Shown: one piece after another, positions 6,901 through 13,776 of the stretch
Numbering within the stretch: position 1 is the stretch's first letter
Layout of the letters: each line of letters begins with the position of its first letter
Assembly: GCA_021160785.1 (NCBI GenBank)
Contig: JAGHBX010000593.1
Coordinates: 1-13,776 of the forward strand
Length of the DNA stretch: 13,776 nt
Source of the DNA: Planctomycetota bacterium
GTDB taxonomy: Bacteria; Planctomycetota; Phycisphaerae; Sedimentisphaerales; Anaerohalosphaeraceae
Direction: 5' to 3'
The notes under the pieces: generated by a model
The model's database searches: none
Told to the model about the DNA's origin: nothing
What the model saw: the letters and a program-made list of their open reading frames with translations, nothing else
Program-made: the position numbers and the translations under genes

Positions 6901-7260
6901 ATGTCCAGAACGACCAATATAGTCGACATTATCGAGGCCGGCATAAGCGCCGAAAGCCTTCGCCAAAGGGTAATTGCCAACAATGTGGCCAATCTCGATA
7001 CCCCTGGATACCGGAGGATGGATATCCGTTTCAAGGAACTGTTCGCCAAAGCGATGGACTCGGCCGGTGGTGTTGACTTAGGCAAAATCGAGTTGGGGAC
7101 ATACCAACCGAAAAATACGCCTGTAAAATCAAACGGCAATGATGTCAGTCTCGAAGTCGAGGTCGGTGAGATGGTGAAAAACACTCTTCGCCATAAGGCG
7201 TTGATTCGTGTGCTGCAGAAGAAGTACGAACAGATTGACAGGGCTATTACCGTGAAATAG
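6901..7260 (+). CDS. flgB: Flagellar basal-body proximal rod protein FlgB
   Basis: This 119-residue protein has the flagellar rod N-terminal motif NNVANLDTPGY at residues 27-37 and the usual C-terminal helical end (MVKNTLRHKALIRVLQKKYEQ). The ATG at 6901 is chosen because a GAAAGG ribosome site precedes it and length then fits the family. The frame extends upstream to 6769, but that part spans the sigma54 promoter and cannot be translated from it. FlgB is a periplasmic proximal rod subunit linking the MS ring/FliE to FlgC, exported by the flagellar type III apparatus without a cleaved signal. It is the first gene of the operon, 14 bp before flgC. Confidence 0.95.
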   Translation: MSRTTNIVDIIEAGISAESLRQRVIANNVANLDTPGYRRMDIRFKELFAKAMDSAGGVDLGKIELGTYQPKNTPVKSNGNDVSLEVEVGEMVKNTLRHKALIRVLQKKYEQIDRAITVK

Positions 7261-7274
7261 GAGGCAAGTGGACA

Positions 7275-7679
7275 ATGGAAGTGAATACGGGTTTTGGCCC
7301 AATAGACATCGCGATTTCAGGCCTGCGAGCCGGAAGCAAGAGGATGGAAGTGATTTCATCCAATGTTGCAAATGCCCGGTCCACGGACAACGGCAACGGT
7401 GAACCGTATCGCAGGCTTGAGGCGATATTCAAGACAGACGGAGACGGCCTGGGAGGCGTCACGCTTGACGAGGTGGCCGCGGACATGAGCGATTTCCAGA
7501 GGCTGCTCAAACCCGGACATCCCAATGCGGACGCGCAGGGGTATGTGACAATGCCCAACGTCCAGGTGCCGGTGGAGATGATGAATTTGACCGTAGCGAC
7601 GCGAGCATATCAGGCTAATGTCGCCGTTTTGAATCGTTATCAACAAATGGTGGAAACTACGCTTGAATTACTTAGGTGA
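7275..7679 (+). CDS. flgC: Flagellar basal-body proximal rod protein FlgC
   Basis: This 134-residue protein has the rod signature SSNVANARS near residues 28-36. Its C-terminus is typical for FlgC (VEMMNLTVATRAYQANVAVL, then a final MVETTLELLR helix), which packs with the N-terminal helix in the rod coiled coil. A GGAGG ribosome site overlaps the flgB stop, about 10 bases upstream of the ATG. The length matches the family (about 130-150). It stacks with FlgB in the proximal rod. The stop codon (TGA 7677-7679) lies 11 bp before the fliE start, within its ribosome site. Confidence 0.95.
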   Translation: MEVNTGFGPIDIAISGLRAGSKRMEVISSNVANARSTDNGNGEPYRRLEAIFKTDGDGLGGVTLDEVAADMSDFQRLLKPGHPNADAQGYVTMPNVQVPVEMMNLTVATRAYQANVAVLNRYQQMVETTLELLR

Positions 7680-7690
7680 GGACAAGTGAC

Positions 7691-8011
7691 ATGATTAACT
7701 TCAACACCAATATAGGTCAGGGTGCATCGCAAGCCGGGTTCGCCGGCGCCGGAGTAACCAAAGGCAAAACGGCAGGCGCCAAGTCCGGCTTTGCCGATTC
7801 TGTCAAGGCCGCCCGTGAATACATATCCGAAGTTGACGACCTGCAGCAGACGTCCGACATATCGATAAAGGATTTGCTGTCGGGCAAGAACGAGGACATT
7901 ACTTCGGTAGTGTCGGCAATGGCGAAAGCTGATATGAGCTTTAAGCTTCTTGTTGGCGTCAGAAACAAGTTGATCGAAGGCTACAAACAAACTATGAACA
8001 TGCCGCTGTAA
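7691..8011 (+). CDS. fliE: Flagellar hook-basal body protein FliE
   Basis: This protein of 106 residues starts at ATG 7691, 8 bases after GAGGA (7678-7682). A GTG at 7676 overlaps the flgC stop and is less likely. The family match is in the C-terminal half: DLLSGKNEDITSVVSAMAKA, then the LLVGVRNKLIEGYKQTMNMPL end, which is the conserved amphipathic region of FliE. The N-terminal part is Gly/Ala-rich and variable, as usual. FliE joins the MS ring to the rod and is the first substrate of the flagellar export gate. Position between flgC and fliF is canonical. Confidence 0.93.
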   Translation: MINFNTNIGQGASQAGFAGAGVTKGKTAGAKSGFADSVKAAREYISEVDDLQQTSDISIKDLLSGKNEDITSVVSAMAKADMSFKLLVGVRNKLIEGYKQTMNMPL

Positions 8012-8030
8012 TGGCCGTCGAGAGGACTAA

Positions 8031-9119
8031 ATGGCTTTCATCCAGAAAATAGAGGTAATTTGGCGAAACGTAAGCCTGGTTCAACGGGCTTTGCTGATTG
8101 CGATAGTTCTGACATTTGTGATTGTCGGCGTGTTGCTCACTCAGTGGGCTCGCAGGCCGGATATGAGGGTGCTGTATTCGAGGCTTGATCCTGAAGAAGC
8201 AGCGAAGGTTACCGACAAAATCAGCGAAAAGGGCATTGCTTACAAATTAGGCGGCGGGGGCGCCACTATCTATGTTCCGAAAGAAACTGTAACTCAACTT
8301 CGTTTAGACATGGCAAAAGAGGGATTGCCGGGAAGCAGTCAGCAAGGCTACGGGATATTTGACGATGAGAAAATCGGCATAAGCCCGTTTGTTCAAAATG
8401 TCAATCTCAAACGTGCTCTCCAGGAGGAGCTGGCAAAGAGTATACAAATGATCGACGGAGTCGGTCATGCTCGAATTCACATAGTAACCCCGGAGAACAC
8501 ACTGTTTGCATCTGACTCGTCGAGAACCAGCGCGTCTGTAGTTCTTCAGTTAAGGCCGGGCTATCGATTGGGCCCACTGAACATAGCAGCGATAACGTAT
8601 CTGGTCGCCGGCGGCATCGAAGGACTCAAATCCGAAAACGTAACTGTGGTGGATAGCCAGGGACGCCTTCTTACGAGGGAATCGGATCAGGCTATGGCGG
8701 CCGGCGGAGCTGGAACCGTTGCCGACTACACCGAAAGGGTGGAGCAGAATTTGGCGACCAAGATTGAGGATATGCTCACTGCTGTCCTTGGTCCGGGCAG
8801 GGCTATGGTAAGGGTAAGCGCCGAGATTGAGACGATCAGCAGCACTCTCTCCAAGATAACTTATGACACCGGTAAGGCGATTCCCAAGACGGAGGAGATC
8901 ACGACTGATTCCGAGACGGAACCAGGGGCCGTACCCGCAGGTGGTGGGGCGGCTGCACCGGGAAAGAAAAAAACGAGTGAAATTATTCTTACCGACTACA
9001 TGGTCCCCGAGACTACCGAGCAGACGGTTCAACTTGCCGGAGCGATAAAGTCTCTGACGGTGGCGGCGTTTGTGGACCTTTCTCCGCCGGCTCCTCCTGA
9101 GCCCGAAGAAGGCGCCTAA
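8031..9119 (+). CDS. fliF: Flagellar MS-ring protein FliF, N-terminal portion (ended by an in-frame TAA)
   Basis: A GAGAGGA ribosome site precedes ATG 8031. The 362 residues contain the first membrane segment (about 20-38), then the ring-building YscJ/FliF domain (LYSRLDPEEAAKVTDKI, LRLDMAKEGLPGSSQQGYGI, VNLKRALQEELAKSI, ARIHIVTPE). The FliF-specific C-terminal periplasmic domain follows (YTERVEQNLATKIEDML, then MVPETTEQTVQ, VAAFVDLSPP). The frame then meets TAA at 9117-9119 within a Pro/Glu-rich linker and stays open afterwards to 9566, with the missing second membrane segment and FliG-binding tail in the same frame. A normal FliF would be about 511 residues here. As it stands the protein would lack its inner-membrane return and its cytoplasmic rotor contact. 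Causes could be nonsense mutation, base error, or a genuine split gene. Confidence 0.9.
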   Translation: MAFIQKIEVIWRNVSLVQRALLIAIVLTFVIVGVLLTQWARRPDMRVLYSRLDPEEAAKVTDKISEKGIAYKLGGGGATIYVPKETVTQLRLDMAKEGLPGSSQQGYGIFDDEKIGISPFVQNVNLKRALQEELAKSIQMIDGVGHARIHIVTPENTLFASDSSRTSASVVLQLRPGYRLGPLNIAAITYLVAGGIEGLKSENVTVVDSQGRLLTRESDQAMAAGGAGTVADYTERVEQNLATKIEDMLTAVLGPGRAMVRVSAEIETISSTLSKITYDTGKAIPKTEEITTDSETEPGAVPAGGGAAAPGKKKTSEIILTDYMVPETTEQTVQLAGAIKSLTVAAFVDLSPPAPPEPEEGA

Positions 9120-9149
9120 GCGACTCCGACTACTCCCGCCGAACCGCTA

Positions 9150-9566
9150 ATGTCGATCACCGATGTGGAAGACATCATCAAGAAGGCCGCCGGGCCGAAG
9201 CTGACGGCTGAAGGTCTTAAAGTAGTCGACGCCAAGTTCAATCGTCCGACAGAATCGTTGGTCGGCGTCGAAGAAGGCGGCGGTCTTGATTTTGTGGCGA
9301 TTGCCCGACAGAGTTCCATGGGTATTATGGCGATTTGTGCGCTTGTGGTCCTGAAACTGTTCAGCGGAGCGAAGAAGAAGGCGGCCAAGGGCGAGAGCGG
9401 TCAATTGGCTGCAGGCGACATGCCTGTTGCGGGGCTTCTGCCGGCAAGTGGTGAGGGCCAGGAAAAAATGATGCTCCGCAGACAAATAGCTGACAGCCTG
9501 CGAAGCAACCCCGAACAGGCCAAGCAATTGTTTTCAAGCTGGCTTGATGAAAAGGGAGGCAGATAA
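9150..9566 (+). CDS. fliF: FliF C-terminal portion: second membrane segment and FliG-binding tail
   Basis: This is in the same frame as the upstream fliF part. The sense frame resumes at 9120 straight after the TAA and reads ATPTTPAEPL into the first ATG at 9150, giving 138 residues if started there. It holds the end of the FliF periplasmic region (DVEDIIKKAAGPKLTAEGLK, VDAKFNRP), a membrane segment (about residues 57-73, MGIMAICALVVLKLF), and the C-terminal tail LRRQIADSLRSNPEQAKQLF that binds FliG in well-studied flagella. No Shine-Dalgarno-like sequence precedes ATG 9150, so independent initiation looks weak. The protein would have to come from reinitiation 30 bases after the stop or from readthrough. 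The stop TAA at 9564-9566 abuts the fliG start. Confidence 0.85.
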   Translation: MSITDVEDIIKKAAGPKLTAEGLKVVDAKFNRPTESLVGVEEGGGLDFVAIARQSSMGIMAICALVVLKLFSGAKKKAAKGESGQLAAGDMPVAGLLPASGEGQEKMMLRRQIADSLRSNPEQAKQLFSSWLDEKGGR

Positions 9567-10565
9567 GTGGTGCTGAGCGGTAAACAGAAAGCTGCAATGC
9601 TGCTAATGAGCCTGGATGCGGCGACAGCGGCGGAATTGCTGAAGGACGTTGATCCTCAAGTGGTTCAGGAATTGGCGGTGGAATTGGCATATCTGGATGC
9701 GTCTGGTATGCGCGACAGCAAACAGAACGCCGAGATTGCACGTCAGTTCTGCGATTCCCTGGAAAGCGAGGAGACATTTCATTTCAAGGCATTTCTCAAC
9801 AGCATGCTGAAAAGTACGGTGGGCGACGAGAAAGCAAAGGAGATACAAACGCAGATCTCCAATTTGCTGCAAAAGCGCGATCCTTTCATGTCCATCCGCT
9901 CGGCGGATTCGGCGAGGTTGGCGGCAGTGCTTGCCAATGAGCACCCGCAGGCAACGGCGCTGGTCTTGAGCGAGTTGCCGGCGAGAAAGAGTTCGGACGT
10001 GCTCAGCCTTCTGGACGAGGGTGTTCGACTTAGTGCTATAGGCCGGATGGTGGGCGCCGATACCATGACCGAGGAGGCAAAGACACGAATAGTTGAGGCG
10101 GTTTGCAAGCGTCTTGGAACTGTCGGAGCGGGACAGGGCGGCGTGGACCGGACCGGAGGCGAGCGGTCTTTAAGAAAAGTAGCGGTCATCCTGCGAAATC
10201 TCGGCAAAGAACTCCAGGACGGTTTGCTTAGTGCGGTAAAGGAAGAAGACGGCGAGGTGGGGCAGAAAGTATCGAATCTTATGATCCTCTGGGAGGATGT
10301 TCCGCAAGTTAGCGACGTATCTCTTCAGGAAGGGCTGCGGAAAGTCAAATCGCGGATACTGGCGTTGGCATTGGTCAGGGCGGACGAAGCAATTGCCGGG
10401 AAAATCAAGGCAAATATCTCCGAGCGTGTGGCGGCTGCAATAGAGGAGGACGCATCACTAATGTCGGCAGCAAGGCGAGGTGAGATTGCCCAGGCCAGGG
10501 AAGAGATTGTCGGAGCCTTGCGCAAAATGAACGAAAAAGGTGAACTCAGCTTTATAGAAGAATAA
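9567..10565 (+). CDS. fliG: Flagellar motor switch protein FliG
   Basis: The start is GTG at 9567 or 9570, after GGGAGG within the end of fliF. The 332 residues match the usual FliG length. The middle domain has the EHPQ motif at residues 125-128, the same numbering as in E. coli FliG. The C-terminal domain holds the torque region (LMILWEDVPQVSDVSLQEGL, then NISERVAAAIEED), where acidic residues correspond to the conserved charged ridge that meets the stator. FliG sits on the cytoplasmic face of FliF, binds FliM, and turns with the MS ring. It is translationally coupled to fliF. Since its anchoring tail lies beyond the fliF stop codon, assembly depends on what happens at that stop. No lesion is seen in fliG. 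Confidence 0.96.
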   Translation: MVLSGKQKAAMLLMSLDAATAAELLKDVDPQVVQELAVELAYLDASGMRDSKQNAEIARQFCDSLESEETFHFKAFLNSMLKSTVGDEKAKEIQTQISNLLQKRDPFMSIRSADSARLAAVLANEHPQATALVLSELPARKSSDVLSLLDEGVRLSAIGRMVGADTMTEEAKTRIVEAVCKRLGTVGAGQGGVDRTGGERSLRKVAVILRNLGKELQDGLLSAVKEEDGEVGQKVSNLMILWEDVPQVSDVSLQEGLRKVKSRILALALVRADEAIAGKIKANISERVAAAIEEDASLMSAARRGEIAQAREEIVGALRKMNEKGELSFIEE

Positions 10566-10569
10566 TGCA

Positions 10570-11151
10570 ATGCCTGATACACTTACGGTCAATCTGGACA
10601 GACCTGTTGAGTCGGCGGTAATATTGCAAGATCATCCGGTCGATGCGGCATCGTCGAGGGCGGGCGCAATGAATCCGGCAAGTGACGCCGAGCGAATCAG
10701 GTTGATGGAGGATTTGCAAACTCAGAAGAATCTGTGTGGCGAGGTTTGCCGGATGCTGGAGGGTGTCGCCAGCAAGCTCAACCGGTTTTACAACGAGGCG
10801 GTTGCCGGGCACAAGGCGGAGATTGCCGGACTTTCGGTGGAAATTGCCAGAAAGATATTGACACAAAAAGTCGCCGACGGCGACTACGAAATTGAAGCAA
10901 TTGTCCGAGAAACACTTGAGAATACTCCAGCGTATGAGGATATAGTCATACGTGTGAATCCGGATGACCTTGCAGCCTGCCAGAAAGTGTGGCGGGATGA
11001 AGGCAATGGCGCGCCGGCCGATGTTAAGTTTGTCGCCGATCAGGATATTGGGCGAGCCGAGTGCGTGCTGGAGAGTCCAAAAGGCGTAATCAAGTCGCTG
11101 ATTGAAGAAAATCTCGAACAAATCGGCAAAGCGCTCAACAAGGCGGAATGA
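10570..11151 (+). CDS. fliH: Flagellar export apparatus stator protein FliH
   Basis: This 193-residue protein starts at ATG 10570, five bases after the fliG stop, with no strong ribosome site of its own, so translation is probably coupled. The N-terminal 40 residues are disordered-looking. A long charged helix follows (about 45-100, QTQKNLCGEVCRMLEGVASK and onwards). The C-terminal FliH/YscL/V-ATPase-E-like domain comes next (AEIAGLSVEIARKILTQKV, then VIRVNPDDLAACQKVW, then a VKFVADQDIGRAECVLESP beta region). FliH dimers tie the export ATPase FliI to the C ring and regulate it. The gene directly precedes fliI with a 3-bp gap. The assignment rests on the C-terminal pattern and gene order and is strong. 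Confidence 0.92.
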   Translation: MPDTLTVNLDRPVESAVILQDHPVDAASSRAGAMNPASDAERIRLMEDLQTQKNLCGEVCRMLEGVASKLNRFYNEAVAGHKAEIAGLSVEIARKILTQKVADGDYEIEAIVRETLENTPAYEDIVIRVNPDDLAACQKVWRDEGNGAPADVKFVADQDIGRAECVLESPKGVIKSLIEENLEQIGKALNKAE

Positions 11152-11154
11152 TAT

Positions 11155-12576
11155 ATGGATGCAAACAAAACCGAATATCTCGAAGTTCAAGCCGGACGGG
11201 AAGTCCTGGCTGGGCCGGTAGACAATCTGATTGATTTTGACAAGTTCCACTCGGCTTTGGGTGCGGTGAATTTGTTGAATTGCCAGGGTTCTGTGGTTCG
11301 GGTTTCGGGTTTGACCGTCGAATCCAGCGGGCCAAAGCTGGGTCTGGGTGAACTGTGCGGCATCGACGTTCGTGACGGCCGGCGTGTATTGGCCGAAGTG
11401 GTGGGTTTCCATAATGATCGACTGATACTGCTTCCGTTGGAATACATTGAAGGTATATCGCCGGGCGATACGGTTTCGGCTCGCAGCACGCCTCGCTATA
11501 TTAATCTTAGCGACAGAGTTCTCGGTCGGGTACTGAACGGCCTGGGCGAACCCATCGACGATAAAGGCGCTTTGTCGGGAACCGACAGGAAGGCGTTGGA
11601 CGCAACCGGGCCCGAGCCTTTAAGCCGCGGGAGGATTACCAAGCCGCTGGCTTTGGGGATCAGGTCGATAGACGGCATGTTGACCTGCGGCAGAGGACAG
11701 CGAGTCGGTATTTTCTCCGGTAGCGGTGTAGGCAAGAGCGTACTGTTAGGCGATATCGCCAATTCGAGCGATGCGGATGTAAATATTGTCGCCTTGATAG
11801 GCGAACGCGGACGTGAGGTTGGGGAGTTTCTGGAAAGCAACCTTGGCCCGGAGGGTCTGGCTCGCAGTGTAGTTGTGGTTGCTACATCGAATTCGCCTCC
11901 GATCCAGAGAGTAAAGGCGGCATTCGTGGCCGTGACAATCGCCGAGTATTTCCGGGACAAGGGCAAGGATGTTCTGTTTATGATGGATTCGCTGACACGA
12001 TTTGCCCAGGCTCAGCGGGAAATAGGTCTTGCTGCCGGGGAGCCCCCGGCGGCGAAGGGTTACTGTCCAAGCGTTTTTTCGCTGATGCCAAGACTCATTG
12101 AGCGGTTGGGATGTTCGGCAATGGGGAGCATCACAGGAATCCTGACGGTGCTCGTTGAAAACGACGACTTGAATGACCCGGTAGCAGACAGCGCCAGGAG
12201 CCTGCTCGACGGACACATAGTCTTGTCAAGGAAACTCGCCGAACGCGGGCATTATCCCGCCGTTGACGTTTTGGCGAGCATAAGCCGGTTAATGTCTGCG
12301 GTGATCAGCGACGAACACAGGGCCGCAGCACAGAAACTCAGGGAGATATACGCCACCTATGTCGATGCCGAGGATCTGATAAACATCGGAGCTCTCTCGC
12401 CGGGCAGCAACCGGCACATTGACGGAGCAATCGCATTAATTGACAGATTAAACAACTTTCTTATCCAGCCTGTTCGAGACAGGACCGATTTCGAAGAAAC
12501 CGTCGGACAATTAACCGCTATTACCAGGGTGTGGGACGAATTGCTGAATGTTGATATTAGAAAGATGGAAAATTAG
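11155..12576 (+). CDS. fliI: Flagellum-specific export ATPase FliI
   Basis: This 473-residue protein belongs to the rotary F/V-type ATPase family. The Walker A loop is GSGVGKS at 189-195 (K194), and Walker B ends at D278 in DVLFMMDSLTRFAQAQREIG. Other hallmarks are ALIGERGREVGEFLE (catalytic Glu region), SNSPPIQRVKAAF and GEPPAAKGYCPSVFSLMPRL. The N-terminal beta barrel lies roughly at residues 1-95 and the C-terminal helical domain after about 390. Length fits FliI (about 440-480). It hydrolyses ATP at the cytoplasmic base of the export gate, together with FliH and FliJ, to deliver rod, hook and filament subunits. The stop is followed by a 45-bp gap before fliJ. Confidence 0.97.
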   Translation: MDANKTEYLEVQAGREVLAGPVDNLIDFDKFHSALGAVNLLNCQGSVVRVSGLTVESSGPKLGLGELCGIDVRDGRRVLAEVVGFHNDRLILLPLEYIEGISPGDTVSARSTPRYINLSDRVLGRVLNGLGEPIDDKGALSGTDRKALDATGPEPLSRGRITKPLALGIRSIDGMLTCGRGQRVGIFSGSGVGKSVLLGDIANSSDADVNIVALIGERGREVGEFLESNLGPEGLARSVVVVATSNSPPIQRVKAAFVAVTIAEYFRDKGKDVLFMMDSLTRFAQAQREIGLAAGEPPAAKGYCPSVFSLMPRLIERLGCSAMGSITGILTVLVENDDLNDPVADSARSLLDGHIVLSRKLAERGHYPAVDVLASISRLMSAVISDEHRAAAQKLREIYATYVDAEDLINIGALSPGSNRHIDGAIALIDRLNNFLIQPVRDRTDFEETVGQLTAITRVWDELLNVDIRKMEN

Positions 12577-12621
12577 TCTCCCGTCAATCCGACCGGCCTT
12601 GTGGAATGTTGGGTGGGATGA

Positions 12622-13113
12622 ATGAAACGATTTGCATGGCGATTACAGCGTGTTCTTGACATAAAGGCAAAGGAAGAGCAGATAAAGAGAGCCGAATTGT
12701 TAGGAATAACCGAAAGGCTGGCCCAGACGCGAGCCGGACTGGCAATGCAAAAACGATTGTTAATAAACATAATCGAGGGCCTGGCGGAAGAGCGTCCCGG
12801 GAAGCGATTGGCCAGGCAGGAGCTTTTCCTGAAAAGCTCGGCAACAAATGACGAACTGATCGAAAAGCTCGAAAGCAAAGTACGCCAACTTGAAACACAG
12901 CAGAAGGAAAAGATCGCAGAAGTCCTGAAAGTCAGGCGGTTCAAAGAAGGTTTAGAGAAACTGCGAGTTGAAGCAAAAGCGCAATTCATAAAGGAACAGG
13001 AAAAGCTCGAGCAAAAAGAGGCCGACGAGATGACCGCCATAGGTTTTGCTCGAAAGATAATTCAGCAAAGTAGAGCCGAAATCTCATCGGCTGAGATTTC
13101 GCGAAACGGTTAA
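12622..13113 (+). CDS. fliJ: Flagellar export protein FliJ
   Basis: This 163-residue protein is nearly all charged helix with heptad patterns, the antiparallel coiled coil expected of FliJ. The start FAWRLQRVLDIKAKEEQIKR is the typical FliJ opening (F-x-x-R-L-x-x-V-L-x-x-K). A GGGTGGGA purine stretch lies just before ATG 12622. FliJ is the central stalk of the FliI hexamer, like the gamma subunit of F-type ATPases, and also helps recycle chaperones. Sequence conservation in this family is low, so the call leans on the N-terminal pattern, length and position after fliI. Confidence 0.9.
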   Translation: MKRFAWRLQRVLDIKAKEEQIKRAELLGITERLAQTRAGLAMQKRLLINIIEGLAEERPGKRLARQELFLKSSATNDELIEKLESKVRQLETQQKEKIAEVLKVRRFKEGLEKLRVEAKAQFIKEQEKLEQKEADEMTAIGFARKIIQQSRAEISSAEISRNG

Positions 13114-13136
13114 CCTCAAAATGAGGAGACAGGCTT

Positions 13137-13776
13137 GTGAGTAAGAAGCTGATAATAATAACGGCGGCGGCCGGACTGTTAAGCTTTGCCGGGATGTTCG
13201 GTCTTGCATGGTTCACCAATCCTGCTCCGGAGGCCGAGCAAACGACAGCAGTTCTCGGCCCGGACGATCTGAGACTGACGCAACCTCAAATTGGCGTAAG
13301 CGGCGACGGTGCTTCAGTCGACAGCAAGATGAAAAGAGCGATGATCGAAAAACAACTCAAAAGTCTCATTTCTGAAGTTCGAGAAAAAATAGAGGAGTAC
13401 GACCTCAAATTGAAGGATCTTGAGTTGCGGGAGCAGAGACTGGCGACAGCCCAGGATACCGCAAAAAAGGATATCGAGGAGTTCACTAATCTGCGAATCA
13501 AGCTTGCTTCAACCGTCGCCGCCCTCAAGGACGAAAAGGACAAGCTGGAAAAGACCCGGGTTCAAATTGCAGCAAGCGAACAAACCAATCTGATGTCGTT
13601 AGCAGCCGCTTATGACAAGATGGATTCGACCAGCGCAGGCAATATATTGACGAATATAAGCAACGCCAAAAGCAGCAGTTCCGAGGATGCTGTGAAAATC
13701 CTGCACTATATGACCGAGAGAACCAAAGCCAAAGTATTGGCTTCAATAGCTGAAACGGCGCCTGAAACTTCGGCAT
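13137..13776 (+). CDS. MotE-like flagellar protein with MgtE N-terminal-like domain (3' end outside window)
   Basis: The GTG start at 13137 follows a GAGGAG ribosome site (13123-13128) by 8 bases. The frame stays open for 213 residues to the window edge. Residues 4-24 (KKLIIITAAAGLLSFAGMFG) form a single membrane anchor or uncleaved signal. A long coiled coil follows (about 62-142, MIEKQLKSLISEVREKIEEY onwards). Then comes a segment like the MgtE intracellular/MotE repeat (AAAYDKMDSTSAGNILTNIS, then AVKILHYMTERTKAKVLASI). This architecture is that of MotE-type proteins that often follow fliJ. In Sinorhizobium MotE acts as a periplasmic chaperone for a motility protein; in other bacteria the role is less clear. 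Assignment is by architecture and position. Confidence 0.78.
   Translation, partial: MSKKLIIITAAAGLLSFAGMFGLAWFTNPAPEAEQTTAVLGPDDLRLTQPQIGVSGDGASVDSKMKRAMIEKQLKSLISEVREKIEEYDLKLKDLELREQRLATAQDTAKKDIEEFTNLRIKLASTVAALKDEKDKLEKTRVQIAASEQTNLMSLAAAYDKMDSTSAGNILTNISNAKSSSSEDAVKILHYMTERTKAKVLASIAETAPETSA

Noticed and set aside
9117..9119. TAA recoded as a sense codon (alternative genetic code)
   Set aside because: TAA ends fliE (8009-8011), the fliF tail (9564-9566), fliG (10563-10565) and fliJ (13111-13113), so global reassignment does not fit. Local readthrough remains possible.

Overview
This window comes from a bacterial chromosome, most likely of the Planctomycetota and perhaps a Phycisphaerae-like lineage. 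That placement is inferred. It rests on a Gfo/Idh/MocA oxidoreductase of the kind that is greatly expanded there, on two Tat-exported catabolic enzymes (a creatininase-family amidohydrolase and an enolase-superfamily dehydratase), and on a flagellar cluster of ordinary gene order. Base composition is moderately GC-rich. All supported genes lie on the + strand.

Layout. (1) 3-923: C-terminal part of a Gfo/Idh/MocA oxidoreductase, followed by a strong intrinsic terminator (978-1012). (2) 1075-5184: a probable sigma70 promoter and three closely spaced genes with 47-bp gaps. They encode a Tat-exported creatininase-family hydrolase, a Tat-exported rhamnonate-dehydratase-like enolase-superfamily enzyme, and a Sec-exported HExxH zinc metallopeptidase of M60-like type. 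Together they look like a small envelope or periplasmic module for taking apart glycans or glycoproteins; the substrate cannot be read from the sequence. (3) 5185-6900: a degenerate region. It holds an Rh-type ammonium transporter gene broken by an amber codon, a T-run frameshift and a large internal deletion, then a 193-bp stretch bounded by 17-bp inverted repeats, then a full-consensus sigma54 promoter. (4) 6901 to the window end: the flagellar basal body/export operon flgB-flgC-fliE-fliF-fliG-fliH-fliI-fliJ and a 3'-truncated motE-like gene.

The flagellar genes build the proximal rod (FlgB, FlgC, FliE), the MS ring (FliF), the rotor/switch face (FliG) and the export ATPase complex (FliH, FliI, FliJ). 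The most striking anomaly is in fliF. The reading frame is continuous from 8031 to 9566 except for one in-frame TAA at 9117-9119, in the linker between the periplasmic part and the second membrane segment with its FliG-binding tail. As written, the MS-ring protein is split from the piece that should carry the rotor. This is a real nonsense mutation, a split gene, or a base error. A new genetic code is unlikely, because TAA ends fliE, fliG and fliJ in the same operon.
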